DNA from: an uncultured Labedella sp.
Lineage (GTDB): Bacteria > Actinomycetota > Actinomycetes > Actinomycetales > Microbacteriaceae
Length of the DNA: 6,154 bases
Direction of reading: 5' to 3'
Assembly (NCBI GenBank): GCA_934636065.1
Contig: CAKTZW010000119.1
Span: forward strand, 1-6,154
The notes under the pieces were generated by a model. That model worked only from the letters and a program-made list of their open reading frames with translations, did no database searches and was not told where the DNA came from. The position numbers and the translations under genes are program-made. Shown one piece after another: positions 1-4,862 of this stretch (position 1 is its first letter; the number at the start of each line of letters is the position of its first letter).

Positions 1-371
1 ACCTTACCCATGAGCTCCGGCGTCGAGACGGCCGAGTCGAACGCGGTGTAGCCGCCCGCGACCTTCTCGATGAGCTCGTCGCCACCGACCTCGTCGGCTC
101 CCGCGGCGATCGCGGCCTCGGCGGCCGGTCCCGTCGCGAAGACGATGACGCGGGCGGTCTTGCCCGTGCCGTGAGGCAGGATGACGGTGCCGCGGACCAT
201 CTGGTCCGCCTTACGGGGGTCGACACCGAGCTTGAGGGCGACCTCGACGGTGCTGTTGAACTTGGACGAACCGGTCTCCTGGGCGAGAGCGACAGCCTCG
301 GAGGGCGAGTACAGCTTGCCCTCTTCGATCTTCTCGGCCGCGGCCCGGTAGGCCTTTGACTTCTGTGCCAT
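1..371 (-). CDS. rplA: 50S ribosomal protein L1, 5' part (cut by window edge)
   Basis: This encodes the N-terminal 123 residues of ribosomal protein L1, which forms the mobile L1 stalk at the 50S E site and in many bacteria represses its own operon by binding mRNA. The protein opens [15 protein letters not shown] and contains the family segment [14 protein letters not shown] around residues 66-79, followed by TARVIVFA. L1 is usually about 230 residues, so roughly half is present; the gene continues past the left edge and is not truncated as far as can be seen. The ATG start at 369-371 is supported by AGGAG at 378-382 with a 6-nt A-rich spacer. It follows rplK by 97 bp, the usual L11-L1 pair, and is probably cotranscribed with it. 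A bulged stem lies just upstream of the ribosome binding site. Confidence 0.97.
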   Translation of the reverse strand, partial: MAQKSKAYRAAAEKIEEGKLYSPSEAVALAQETGSSKFNSTVEVALKLGVDPRKADQMVRGTVILPHGTGKTARVIVFATGPAAEAAIAAGADEVGGDELIEKVAGGYTAFDSAVSTPELMGK

Positions 372-390
372 TTTTTTCTCCTGTGAGAAT

Positions 391-421
391 GTGGTCATCT
401 GCGCCTGGCCGGCGCTGCCAC
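391..421 (-). promoter_or_regulatory. Bulged stem-loop in front of the rplA ribosome binding site
   Basis: Read on the minus strand, GUGG pairs with CCAC (418-421 with 391-394) and, inside it, GCGCC pairs with GGCGC (411-415 with 401-405) around a GGCCA loop. The two short helices are separated by an asymmetric internal loop, CA on one side and AGAUGA on the other. The structure ends 8 nt before the AGGAG of rplA. L1 proteins are known to bind short helices joined by asymmetric loops in 23S rRNA and in their own mRNA, so this could be a translational operator. That role is inference; chance folding in G+C-rich DNA is a real alternative. Confidence 0.3.
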
Positions 422-468
422 GATTTTCAGTACTCGACCCCGAGGGCCGAGCGGGGGTGTGGTGAGCG

Positions 469-900
469 TCAGCCCTCGACGGTGATGCCCATGGAGCGGG
501 CGGTGCCGGCGATGATCTTCGCCGCAGCGTCGATGTCGTTCGCGTTGAGGTCGGGCTGCTTGGTCTCGGCGATCTCGCGGACCTGAGCCTGCGTGAGCTT
601 CGCGACCTTCACCGTGTGCGGGGTCGAGGACCCCTTGCCGACGCCCGCGGCCTTCTTGATGAGCTCGGCGGCCGGCGGGGTCTTGAGAATGAACGTGAAC
701 GAGCGGTCCTCGTACACGGTGATCTCGACCGGGATGACGTTTCCGCGCTGGGCTTCCGTCGCGGCGTTGTACGCCTTGCAGAACTCCATGATGTTCACGC
801 CGTGCTGACCGAGCGCCGGTCCGATCGGCGGAGCGGGGTTGGCGGCGCCGGCCTTGATCTGAAGCTTAATCAGACCCGTGACCTTCTTCTTCGGTGCCAT
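469..900 (-). CDS. rplK: 50S ribosomal protein L11
   Basis: This is a complete 143-residue L11, the normal family length. L11 sits at the base of the 50S stalk, binds the 23S GTPase-associated region and is the site where thiostrepton acts and where RelA-type stringent signalling is sensed. The N-terminal domain (about residues 1-70) carries the proline-rich helix segment [17 protein letters not shown]. The C-terminal RNA-binding domain (about 76-143) includes [14 protein letters not shown] and ends SMGITVEG. The ATG start at 898-900 has the Shine-Dalgarno stretch AAGGA at 907-911 with a 6-nt spacer. It lies 83 bp after nusG and 97 bp before rplA, with no clear -10 in the nusG-rplK gap, so it is probably translated from the secE-nusG transcript. 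No oddities are visible. Confidence 0.98.
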
Positions 901-983
901 GTCTCTTCCTTCTTTATGGGTTCGAACGCCATCGGATGATGTGCGCTCTCCCGCATGCCTCGAGGGCAGCGGTGGCTAGGGGA

Positions 984-2177
984 TCAGAGCTTCGACACCT
1001 GGTCGAAGCTGAGCTCGACGGGCGTCTCGCGCTCGAACAGGGAGACGAGCACGGTGAGCTTTCCGCTCTCCGGCTTGATCTCGCTGATCGATCCGGGGAG
1101 ACCCGCGAACGAGCCCTCCTTGATCGTGATGGTCTCGCCGATCTCGAAGTCGACCTCGGCGGGGATGGCGCGCGACGTCGTGGCCGATCCCTTCTGGCCG
1201 CCCGACTTCGCCGGCGCGGTCTCCTGGACCTCGACGAGGCTCTTCAGCATGTTGAAGGCCTCCTCGAAACGGAGCGGCGTCGGGTTGTGCGAGTTGCCGA
1301 CGAAGCCCGTGACGCCCGGCGTGTGACGCACGACCGACCACGAGTCCTCGTTGAGGTCCATGCGCACGAGCACGTAACCCGGGATCCGGACGCGCGTGAC
1401 CATCTTGCGCTGGCCGTTCTTGATCTCGACGACGTCCTCCATCGGGACCTCGACCTGGTAGATGTACTCCTCGACCTCGAGCGAGCCCTTGCGCTGCTCG
1501 ATGTTGGCCTTCACGCGGCGCTCGAAGCCCGCGTAGGAGTGGATGACGTACCACTTGCCCGGCATCGCACGCAGCTCGGCGCGGAAGGCGTCGTAGGGGT
1601 CGACCTCTGCGGCGTCCTCCGCGTCCTCCGCCGGGGTCTCGACGACGGCGTCAGCGCCGTCGTCGTCCGGACGCTCGACATCGACGCCGCCCTCGTCCTC
1701 CGCCTCGATGATGTCGTCGAGAGCGGCCGAGACCTCGGCGACCTCGGCGTCGACCGCGGGGACCGGACGCACGTCGTCGTCATCGTCGTCGCCGTCGACC
1801 GGCTCGCCGGTGTACGGGGAGTCGTCGTACTCGGAGCTCTCGGCGGCCTCCTCGGCCGGCTCGACCTCGTCCTCGTCCTCGATCGCCTCGGCGGCGGCCT
1901 CGACCTCGGCGGCCTCGTCGATCTCGAGGGCGTCGTCGACGATCGCGTCCGCCTCGGGGTCCGGCGTCTCGGCGATCGTCTCGATGTCGTCGAAGGCGGC
2001 GCGCGACTCGTCGTCGACCTCGTCCTCGTCGGACTCGACGTGGATGGCCTCGTGCTCGGCGGCGTCGACGGAGTGGATCTCGGCGTCGGCGACGTTGCCC
2101 TCCTGGGCCTCGTCGACCTCGCTCGACTGCTCGGCAGCCGTCGACAGGTCGATGTCGTCGCGGTTTCTGTCAGACAC
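984..2177 (-). CDS. nusG: Transcription termination/antitermination factor NusG with long acidic N-terminal extension
   Basis: NusG binds the RNA polymerase clamp through its NGN domain and contacts Rho or ribosomal protein S10 (NusE) through its KOW domain, coupling transcription with termination or translation. The protein has 397 residues from the GTG start chosen here. Residues 1 to about 205 are an Asp/Glu/Ala/Val-rich, low-complexity extension with almost no aromatic residues, including a run of six Asp. The NGN domain starts at [20 protein letters not shown] (residue 207) and contains [10 protein letters not shown] and [11 protein letters not shown] Ser/Gly/Ala linker follows, then the KOW domain from [19 protein letters not shown] (residue 344) to the end. 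NusG is about 180 residues in Escherichia coli; actinobacterial homologues carry extensions, but about 206 residues is long. The GTG at 2175-2177 is preferred because AAGGAAGAG lies at 2184-2192 and the protein then opens VSDRNRDD; an in-frame GTG at 2253-2255 has no ribosome binding site. It lies 134 bp after secE and 83 bp before rplK. Confidence 0.95.
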   Translation of the reverse strand: MSDRNRDDIDLSTAAEQSSEVDEAQEGNVADAEIHSVDAAEHEAIHVESDEDEVDDESRAAFDDIETIAETPDPEADAIVDDALEIDEAAEVEAAAEAIEDEDEVEPAEEAAESSEYDDSPYTGEPVDGDDDDDDVRPVPAVDAEVAEVSAALDDIIEAEDEGGVDVERPDDDGADAVVETPAEDAEDAAEVDPYDAFRAELRAMPGKWYVIHSYAGFERRVKANIEQRKGSLEVEEYIYQVEVPMEDVVEIKNGQRKMVTRVRIPGYVLVRMDLNEDSWSVVRHTPGVTGFVGNSHNPTPLRFEEAFNMLKSLVEVQETAPAKSGGQKGSATTSRAIPAEVDFEIGETITIKEGSFAGLPGSISEIKPESGKLTVLVSLFERETPVELSFDQVSKL

Positions 2178-2311
2178 TTGGATCTCTTCCTTCGATTTCG
2201 ATCGGATGGCAGCGGGCTGCGCCGTCCGATTCGTCGTTGCGTGCTGTGTTCGCACCGTTCTGCATTCGTACTCGACAGCACCTCGTCCGACGAGGATGCC
2301 GAACCGGAGGG

Positions 2312-2590
2312 CTATCCGCCCGCCGGTGTCCCGAACACGAAGATCACGATGAAGCTGAACAACTGGTCGAGCCCGTAGACGAGGGCCATCATGATCACCA
2401 CGAAGACGAGCACGACACCGGTGTAGCTCAGCAGTTCCCGGCGGGTCGGCGTCACGACCTTCTTGAGTTCACCCACGACCTGCTTGAGGAACAGGATGAG
2501 GCCCGCGAAGGGACCGCGCCGCGCGGCGCGTTCCTTCTTCGCGTTGGCGACGATCTCCTCGCTCGGCTCGTCGATAACTTTTCGGGCCAC
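2312..2590 (-). CDS. secE: Preprotein translocase subunit SecE
   Basis: SecE clamps the SecY channel in the cytoplasmic membrane and is essential for Sec-dependent export. The product has 92 residues, typical of short single-span bacterial SecE. Residues 1-27 are charged ([13 protein letters not shown], then AKKERAARR), residues 28-46 form the amphipathic cytoplasmic helix ([13 protein letters not shown]), the conserved hinge [12 protein letters not shown] follows, and a transmembrane helix spans about residues 54-74. The tail [15 protein letters not shown] is hydrophobic as well. I chose the GTG at 2588-2590 because GAAAGGTG precedes it by 7 nt. In-frame starts further upstream would translate part of the tRNA-Trp gene and are rejected. 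The gene begins 42 bp after the tRNA 3' end and 134 bp before nusG, the standard actinobacterial tRNA-Trp-secE-nusG arrangement. Confidence 0.96.
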   Translation of the reverse strand: MARKVIDEPSEEIVANAKKERAARRGPFAGLILFLKQVVGELKKVVTPTRRELLSYTGVVLVFVVIMMALVYGLDQLFSFIVIFVFGTPAGG

Positions 2591-2632
2591 CTCGTTACAC
2601 CTTTCCCGTGTCGACCCCATCGGGCCGACGCG

Positions 2633-2705
2633 CAGGGCGGACAGGACTCGAACCTGCAACCTGCGGTTTTGGAGACCGCTGCTCTACCAATTGAGCCACC
2701 GCCCT
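2633..2705 (-). tRNA. tRNA-Trp (anticodon CCA)
   Basis: The minus strand folds into a complete cloverleaf. The acceptor stem AGGGCGG pairs over 7 bp with CCGCCCT, the D arm is GCTC-AATTGGTA-GAGC, the anticodon stem GCGGT/ACCGC closes the loop CTCCAAA with anticodon CCA, the variable loop is AGGTT, and the T arm is GCAGG-TTCGAGT-CCTGT. The discriminator base is G, as in other bacterial tRNA-Trp. The 3' CCA is not encoded (the DNA continues CGC), so it must be added by nucleotidyltransferase. secE starts 42 bp downstream with no terminator between them, so the tRNA is probably cut out of a secE-nusG precursor. Structure and anticodon make this call secure. Confidence 0.98.
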
Positions 2706-2882
2706 TCGGTCCCGATACCCGGGACCGCGTCCCGGAGGACCGGAACCAATGGTACGAAATCCGCGGCCTCCCTGCTCATCGTCTGCAGGAACACTCGTCC
2801 CCGGCGCATCCAGGATGCTCATGCCGGCTGGGGTTCGCCACGGAAAATGGGCGCAGAAAAGCTTGGCGGATTTCACCACCAC
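2706..2882 (-). ncRNA. Foldable leader in front of tRNA-Trp, possible structured RNA
   Basis: This 177-nt stretch holds no convincing gene. Read on the minus strand, a 9-bp perfect pairing (GAAATCCGC at 2866-2874 with GCGGATTTC at 2756-2764) could close a domain of about 119 nt. Inside it three local hairpins fit side by side: CGCCCA/TGGCG at 2836-2853; CCGGC + GCATC pairing with GATGC + GCCGG at 2801-2827, with a CTG loop and a 4-nt ATGA bulge; and CCTGC/GCAGG at 2771-2789. Next to the tRNA are two overlapping, mutually exclusive hairpins (2719-2735 and 2707-2727). The predicted transcription start at about 2880-2882 is only 6-8 nt before the closing helix. It could be a regulatory leader, a processed small RNA, or chance folding. 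I do not recognise a known RNA family. Confidence 0.35.
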
Positions 2883-2887
2883 GGTCC

Positions 2888-2916
2888 AGTGTAGACGACG
2901 CCCGGCGACCGGTAAA
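2888..2916 (-). promoter_or_regulatory. Promoter-like -35/-10 pair upstream of tRNA-Trp
   Basis: The minus strand has TTTACC (2911-2916) and TACACT (2888-2893) separated by exactly 17 nt, close to the housekeeping sigma-70/SigA consensus TTGACA-N17-TATAAT and to the actinobacterial TAnnnT -10. Transcription would start near 2880-2882, about 175 nt before tRNA-Trp. It is the best promoter match I see upstream of the tRNA-secE-nusG-rplK-rplA series. A second TAnnnT (TACCAT, 2749-2754), closer to the tRNA, lacks a good -35 and is weaker. The assignment comes from motif matching only. Confidence 0.5.
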
Positions 2917-2919
2917 GCC

Positions 2920-2940
2920 GAGGGCCGGGCGGCCGTCCTC
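2920..2940 (-). terminator. Weak hairpin after the 49-codon gene, possible terminator
   Basis: GAGG-GCC and GGC-CCTC can pair around a GGGC loop, with a 3-nt bulge in the right arm. It lies 27 bp past the stop codon of the 49-codon gene and just before the promoter-like pair at 2888-2916, where a terminator would be expected. There is no T run, and hairpins of this size are common in such G+C-rich DNA. Confidence 0.22.
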
Positions 2941-2947
2941 CACCGGC

Positions 2948-2992
2948 GATGACGGCGACGGGTGCGCTCAGCGGATGACGGCGACGAGTGCG
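2948..2992. repeat. Two 19-bp near-identical direct repeats spanning a gene's 3' end
   Basis: The 19-bp stretch at 2974-2992 (gatgacggcgacgagtgcg) recurs at 2948-2966 with one difference, at a 26-bp period. The first 13 bp are identical. On the minus strand the right copy encodes the last residues of the 49-codon membrane protein, the 7-bp spacer holds its TGA stop, and the left copy follows the stop. It looks like a short tandem duplication of the gene's end, or a protein tail cut short by a stop codon. Confidence 0.6.
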
Positions 2993-3117
2993 GCGCTGCC
3001 GATGAGCAGCCAGACGGGGACGACGAGCACCAGCGCATGGACGAGTCCGGCGATCGGGGACGATTCGCGCGTGTGCTCGGCCAGTCGTTGCCGGGCGTCG
3101 GGACTGATCGCGACCAT
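2968..3117 (-). CDS. Small single-pass membrane protein, 49 aa, paralogue of the adjacent 59-aa protein
   Basis: I do not recognise the family. The ATG at 3115-3117 has a strong GGAGGAG at 3125-3131 with a 7-nt spacer, and the frame runs 49 codons to TGA. The protein has a polar N-terminus (residues 1-20, VAISPDARQRLAEHTRESS) and one hydrophobic segment (about 22-48) that includes LVLVVPVWLLIG and ends AVIR. Residues 17-40 match residues 27-50 of the 59-aa protein encoded 143 bp upstream at 12 of 24 positions without gaps. Shared points are R-[DE]-S-x-P-I-x-G and V-V-P-[IV]-W. A ribosome binding site, a plausible membrane topology and a paralogue together argue for a real gene, although it is small enough to be missed by length-filtered gene callers. 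Its job is unknown; a role as a small membrane-protein partner is speculation. Confidence 0.75.
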   Translation of the reverse strand: MVAISPDARQRLAEHTRESSPIAGLVHALVLVVPVWLLIGSAALVAVIR

Positions 3118-3260
3118 GGTCGAACTCCTCCGGATGGACGGTACGAGTCAACAATGATCGCCCGTGCGCCTGACTGCCAGCCGGGAGGGCGCCTCTGCGA
3201 CAGAGTTCACCGGGTGTTCGCCGCGACGTCCTCTCCCGGGGGTGACGGGTGCGCGCGGGC

Positions 3261-3440
3261 TCATTGAGACAGGAGCGCGAAGACCCCGACGCCGGCGGCG
3301 ATCCAGATCGGCACGACGATCGCGAGTCCGAAGACGATGCCGCGGATCGGGGCGGAATCGCGACGAGCCGCTTCCAGCTCCGGGCCGTCGAGCGCCGTCG
3401 GCTCTCCGAAGGGGCGAGTCGAGACGTCGTATGCGGTCAT
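3261..3440 (-). CDS. Small single-pass membrane protein, 59 aa, paralogue of the adjacent 49-aa protein
   Basis: I do not recognise the family. The ATG at 3438-3440 follows GAGGGGG with about 6 nt between, and the frame runs 59 codons to TGA. Residues 1-30 are polar and carry [19 protein letters not shown] and a Glu/Arg-rich stretch. Residues 31-56 form one hydrophobic helix, [20 protein letters not shown] and then VGVFALL. The sequence RDSAPIRG just before the helix, and VVPIW within it, are shared with the downstream 49-aa protein. The extra 10 residues at the N-terminus are the main difference. The gene diverges from the aminotransferase start at 3613 across 172 bp. I see no TAnnnT -10 for it in that gap. 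The Arg-containing flank suggests a cytoplasmic N-terminus. Confidence 0.8.
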   Translation of the reverse strand: MTAYDVSTRPFGEPTALDGPELEAARRDSAPIRGIVFGLAIVVPIWIAAGVGVFALLSQ

Positions 3441-3600
3441 TCCTGACCCCCTCGGTCGTTTCCCGGTCCCCTGCGTCGCACGGGAGCACCCGCCGAAATC
3501 GAATCGGGGGTGGCGACAGTCTCACCGTCCGGCGGGCTGCGGTCGATACCCGTTTCCGGGCGATCCCCATTCGGGGGACACGGCCCGACCGGCGCACCGA

Positions 3601-3606
3601 TACGGT
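3601..3606 (+). promoter_or_regulatory. -10 hexamer of a probable leaderless aminotransferase promoter
   Basis: TACGGT fits the actinobacterial TAnnnT -10 and is followed by exactly 6 nt before the GTG start codon at 3613, so the predicted transcription start coincides with the first base of the start codon. GGGAGG between them is too close to the GTG to act as a normal ribosome binding site. No good -35 is visible; GGGACA at 3575-3580 is 20 nt away. The signature is known for leaderless actinobacterial genes; its use here is inferred. Confidence 0.5.
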
Positions 3607-3612
3607 GGGAGG

Positions 3613-4803
3613 GTGACGTCGCGACTCTCCTCCAAGATCTCCGCCATCGCCGAATCGGCGACCCTCAAGGTCGATGCGAAGGCGAAGTCCCTGCAGGCCG
3701 CCGGGCGGCCCGTGATCAGCTACGCCGCCGGCGAGCCCGACTTCGCGACCCCCGAGCACATCGTGGAGGCCGCGCTCGCGGCGGCGCGCGACCCCCGCAG
3801 CCACCGGTACACGCCCGCGGCCGGGCTGCCCGACCTCCGCGAGGCGATCGCGGCGAAGACGCTGCGGGACTCCGGCATCGCCGTCGAGCCCTCGCAGGTC
3901 ATCGTCACCAACGGCGGGAAGCAGTCGGTCTACGAGGCCTTCCAGGTCCTCCTCGACCCGGGTGACGAGGTCATCGTGCCGTCGCCGTTCTGGACGACGT
4001 ACCCCGAGGTCGTCGCGCTGGCGGACGGCGTGACCGTCCCCGTCTTCGCGGACGCCGACGCCGGCTACCTCGTCAGCGTTGAGCAGCTCGAGGCGGCTCG
4101 CACCGACCGCACCAAGGCGCTCCTGTTCGTCTCGCCCTCCAACCCGACCGGCGCCGTCTACTCCCCCGAGCAGACCCGGGCGATCGGCGAATGGGCGCTC
4201 GAGCACGGCATCTGGGTGATCAGCGACGAGATCTACCAGAACCTGACCTACGGCGACCGGGCCGTCTCGATCCTCGAGGCCGTGCCGGACCTCGCCTCGC
4301 AGACACTGCTCGTCAACGGAGTCGCGAAGACCTATGCCATGACGGGCTGGCGCGTCGGCTGGACGGTCGGGCCGATCGACGCCGTCAAGGCGCTCGGCAA
4401 CCTCCAGTCGCACCTGTCCGGCAACGTCAACAACATCGCCCAGCGAGCCGCGATCGCCGCGCTCACCGGGCCGCAGGACGCGGCCGAGGAGATGCGCGCG
4501 GCGTTCGATCGACGCCGGCACCTCATCATCGAGGAGTTTGCGAACGTTCCGGGCTTCCGCACTCCGACACCCGACGGCGCCTTCTACGTCTACCCCGACG
4601 TCTCGGAACTGCTCGGGCGCGAATGGGGCGGTCGCGCCATCAGGACCTCCCTGGAACTAGCCGACTACATCCTCGACGAGGCGGAGGTCGCCGCCGTTCC
4701 GGGAGAGGCGTTCGGGCCCTCCGGGTACCTGCGCTTCAGCTATGCCCTCGGCGACGAGCAGCTCGTCGAGGGCGCCAGGCGGCTCGCGCGGCTGTTCGGC
4801 TGA
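3613..4803 (+). CDS. aspC: PLP-dependent class I aminotransferase, aspartate aminotransferase type
   Basis: This cytoplasmic enzyme most likely moves the amino group between aspartate and 2-oxoglutarate, giving oxaloacetate and glutamate, and may also accept other amino acids. The 396 residues are the usual length for fold-type I aspartate aminotransferases of the thermophilic/Bacillus (Ib) kind. N-terminal [13 protein letters not shown] and [16 protein letters not shown] bind substrate and shape the pocket. The cofactor site shows Asn177 in SNPTGAVYS, Asp205 and Tyr208 in ISDEIYQN, the Schiff-base lysine Lys239 in [16 protein letters not shown], Arg247 in GWR, and the substrate carboxylate-binding arginine Arg374 in GYLRFSYA. 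The GTG at 3613 is chosen because the family N-terminus begins there and a TAnnnT lies 6 nt upstream; the open frame continues upstream without homology. It converges on the membrane-protein gene at 4863. Exact substrate preference, and therefore the aspC symbol, is less certain than the family. Confidence 0.93.
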   Translation: MTSRLSSKISAIAESATLKVDAKAKSLQAAGRPVISYAAGEPDFATPEHIVEAALAAARDPRSHRYTPAAGLPDLREAIAAKTLRDSGIAVEPSQVIVTNGGKQSVYEAFQVLLDPGDEVIVPSPFWTTYPEVVALADGVTVPVFADADAGYLVSVEQLEAARTDRTKALLFVSPSNPTGAVYSPEQTRAIGEWALEHGIWVISDEIYQNLTYGDRAVSILEAVPDLASQTLLVNGVAKTYAMTGWRVGWTVGPIDAVKALGNLQSHLSGNVNNIAQRAAIAALTGPQDAAEEMRAAFDRRRHLIIEEFANVPGFRTPTPDGAFYVYPDVSELLGREWGGRAIRTSLELADYILDEAEVAAVPGEAFGPSGYLRFSYALGDEQLVEGARRLARLFG

Positions 4804-4823
4804 CGCCCCGCACCACGACCGTG

Positions 4824-4858
4824 CGTCGCCCCCGCCCACTCGATGGGCGGGGGCGACG
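4824..4858. terminator. Hairpin between convergent genes, probable bidirectional terminator
   Basis: A perfect 15-bp inverted repeat (cgtcgcccccgccca at 4824-4838, its complement at 4844-4858) encloses a 5-nt CTCGA loop. It starts 20 bp after the aminotransferase stop and ends 4 bp before the stop of the opposing membrane-protein gene, so it can serve both. No T run follows on either strand, which is common among actinobacterial terminators. Confidence 0.8.
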
Positions 4859-4862
4859 TCGT

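Noticed and set aside
2178..2255. Upstream nusG start (GTG at 2253-2255), adding 26 residues
   Set aside because: No Shine-Dalgarno sequence precedes it, and the added residues are Thr/Arg/Gln/Ala-rich, unlike the acidic arm. The GTG at 2177 has a good site.
1511..2281. 256-codon minus-strand Arg/Ser/Thr-rich frame
   Set aside because: It is the alternate frame of the nusG acidic arm; its basic composition is a frame-shifted reading of GAC/GAG codons.
894..2378. 494-codon plus-strand open frame, Asp/Leu/Arg/Val-rich
   Set aside because: It is antisense to rplK's start, all of nusG and part of secE. Its composition is what GAC/GAG/GTC-rich acidic codons give when read backwards; it has no ribosome binding site or recognisable domain.
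2595..3038. 147-codon minus-strand frame, including a GTG run 5 nt after the TACACT hexamer (possible leaderless leader ORF)
   Set aside because: It reads straight through tRNA-Trp, giving the AVAQLVEQRSPKPQV string typical of mistranslated tRNA genes, and ends at the secE start. The start-side match to a leaderless signal is noted but is not enough.
2873..3154. 93-codon minus-strand frame over the 49-codon gene
   Set aside because: It lacks a ribosome binding site and is Arg/Pro-rich without pattern, whereas the overlapping 49-codon frame has GGAGGAG, a membrane helix and a paralogue.
3337..3612. N-terminal extension of the aminotransferase (92 codons upstream)
   Set aside because: The family N-terminus begins at the GTG at 3613. 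The upstream frame is Arg/Pro-rich and overlaps the 59-codon gene on the other strand.
3148..4521. 457-codon minus-strand open frame opposite the aminotransferase
   Set aside because: The aminotransferase on the other strand has all catalytic residues, and the antisense frame is Arg/Asp/Gly-rich with no family features, as usual in G+C-rich DNA. It also overlaps the better-supported 59-codon gene.
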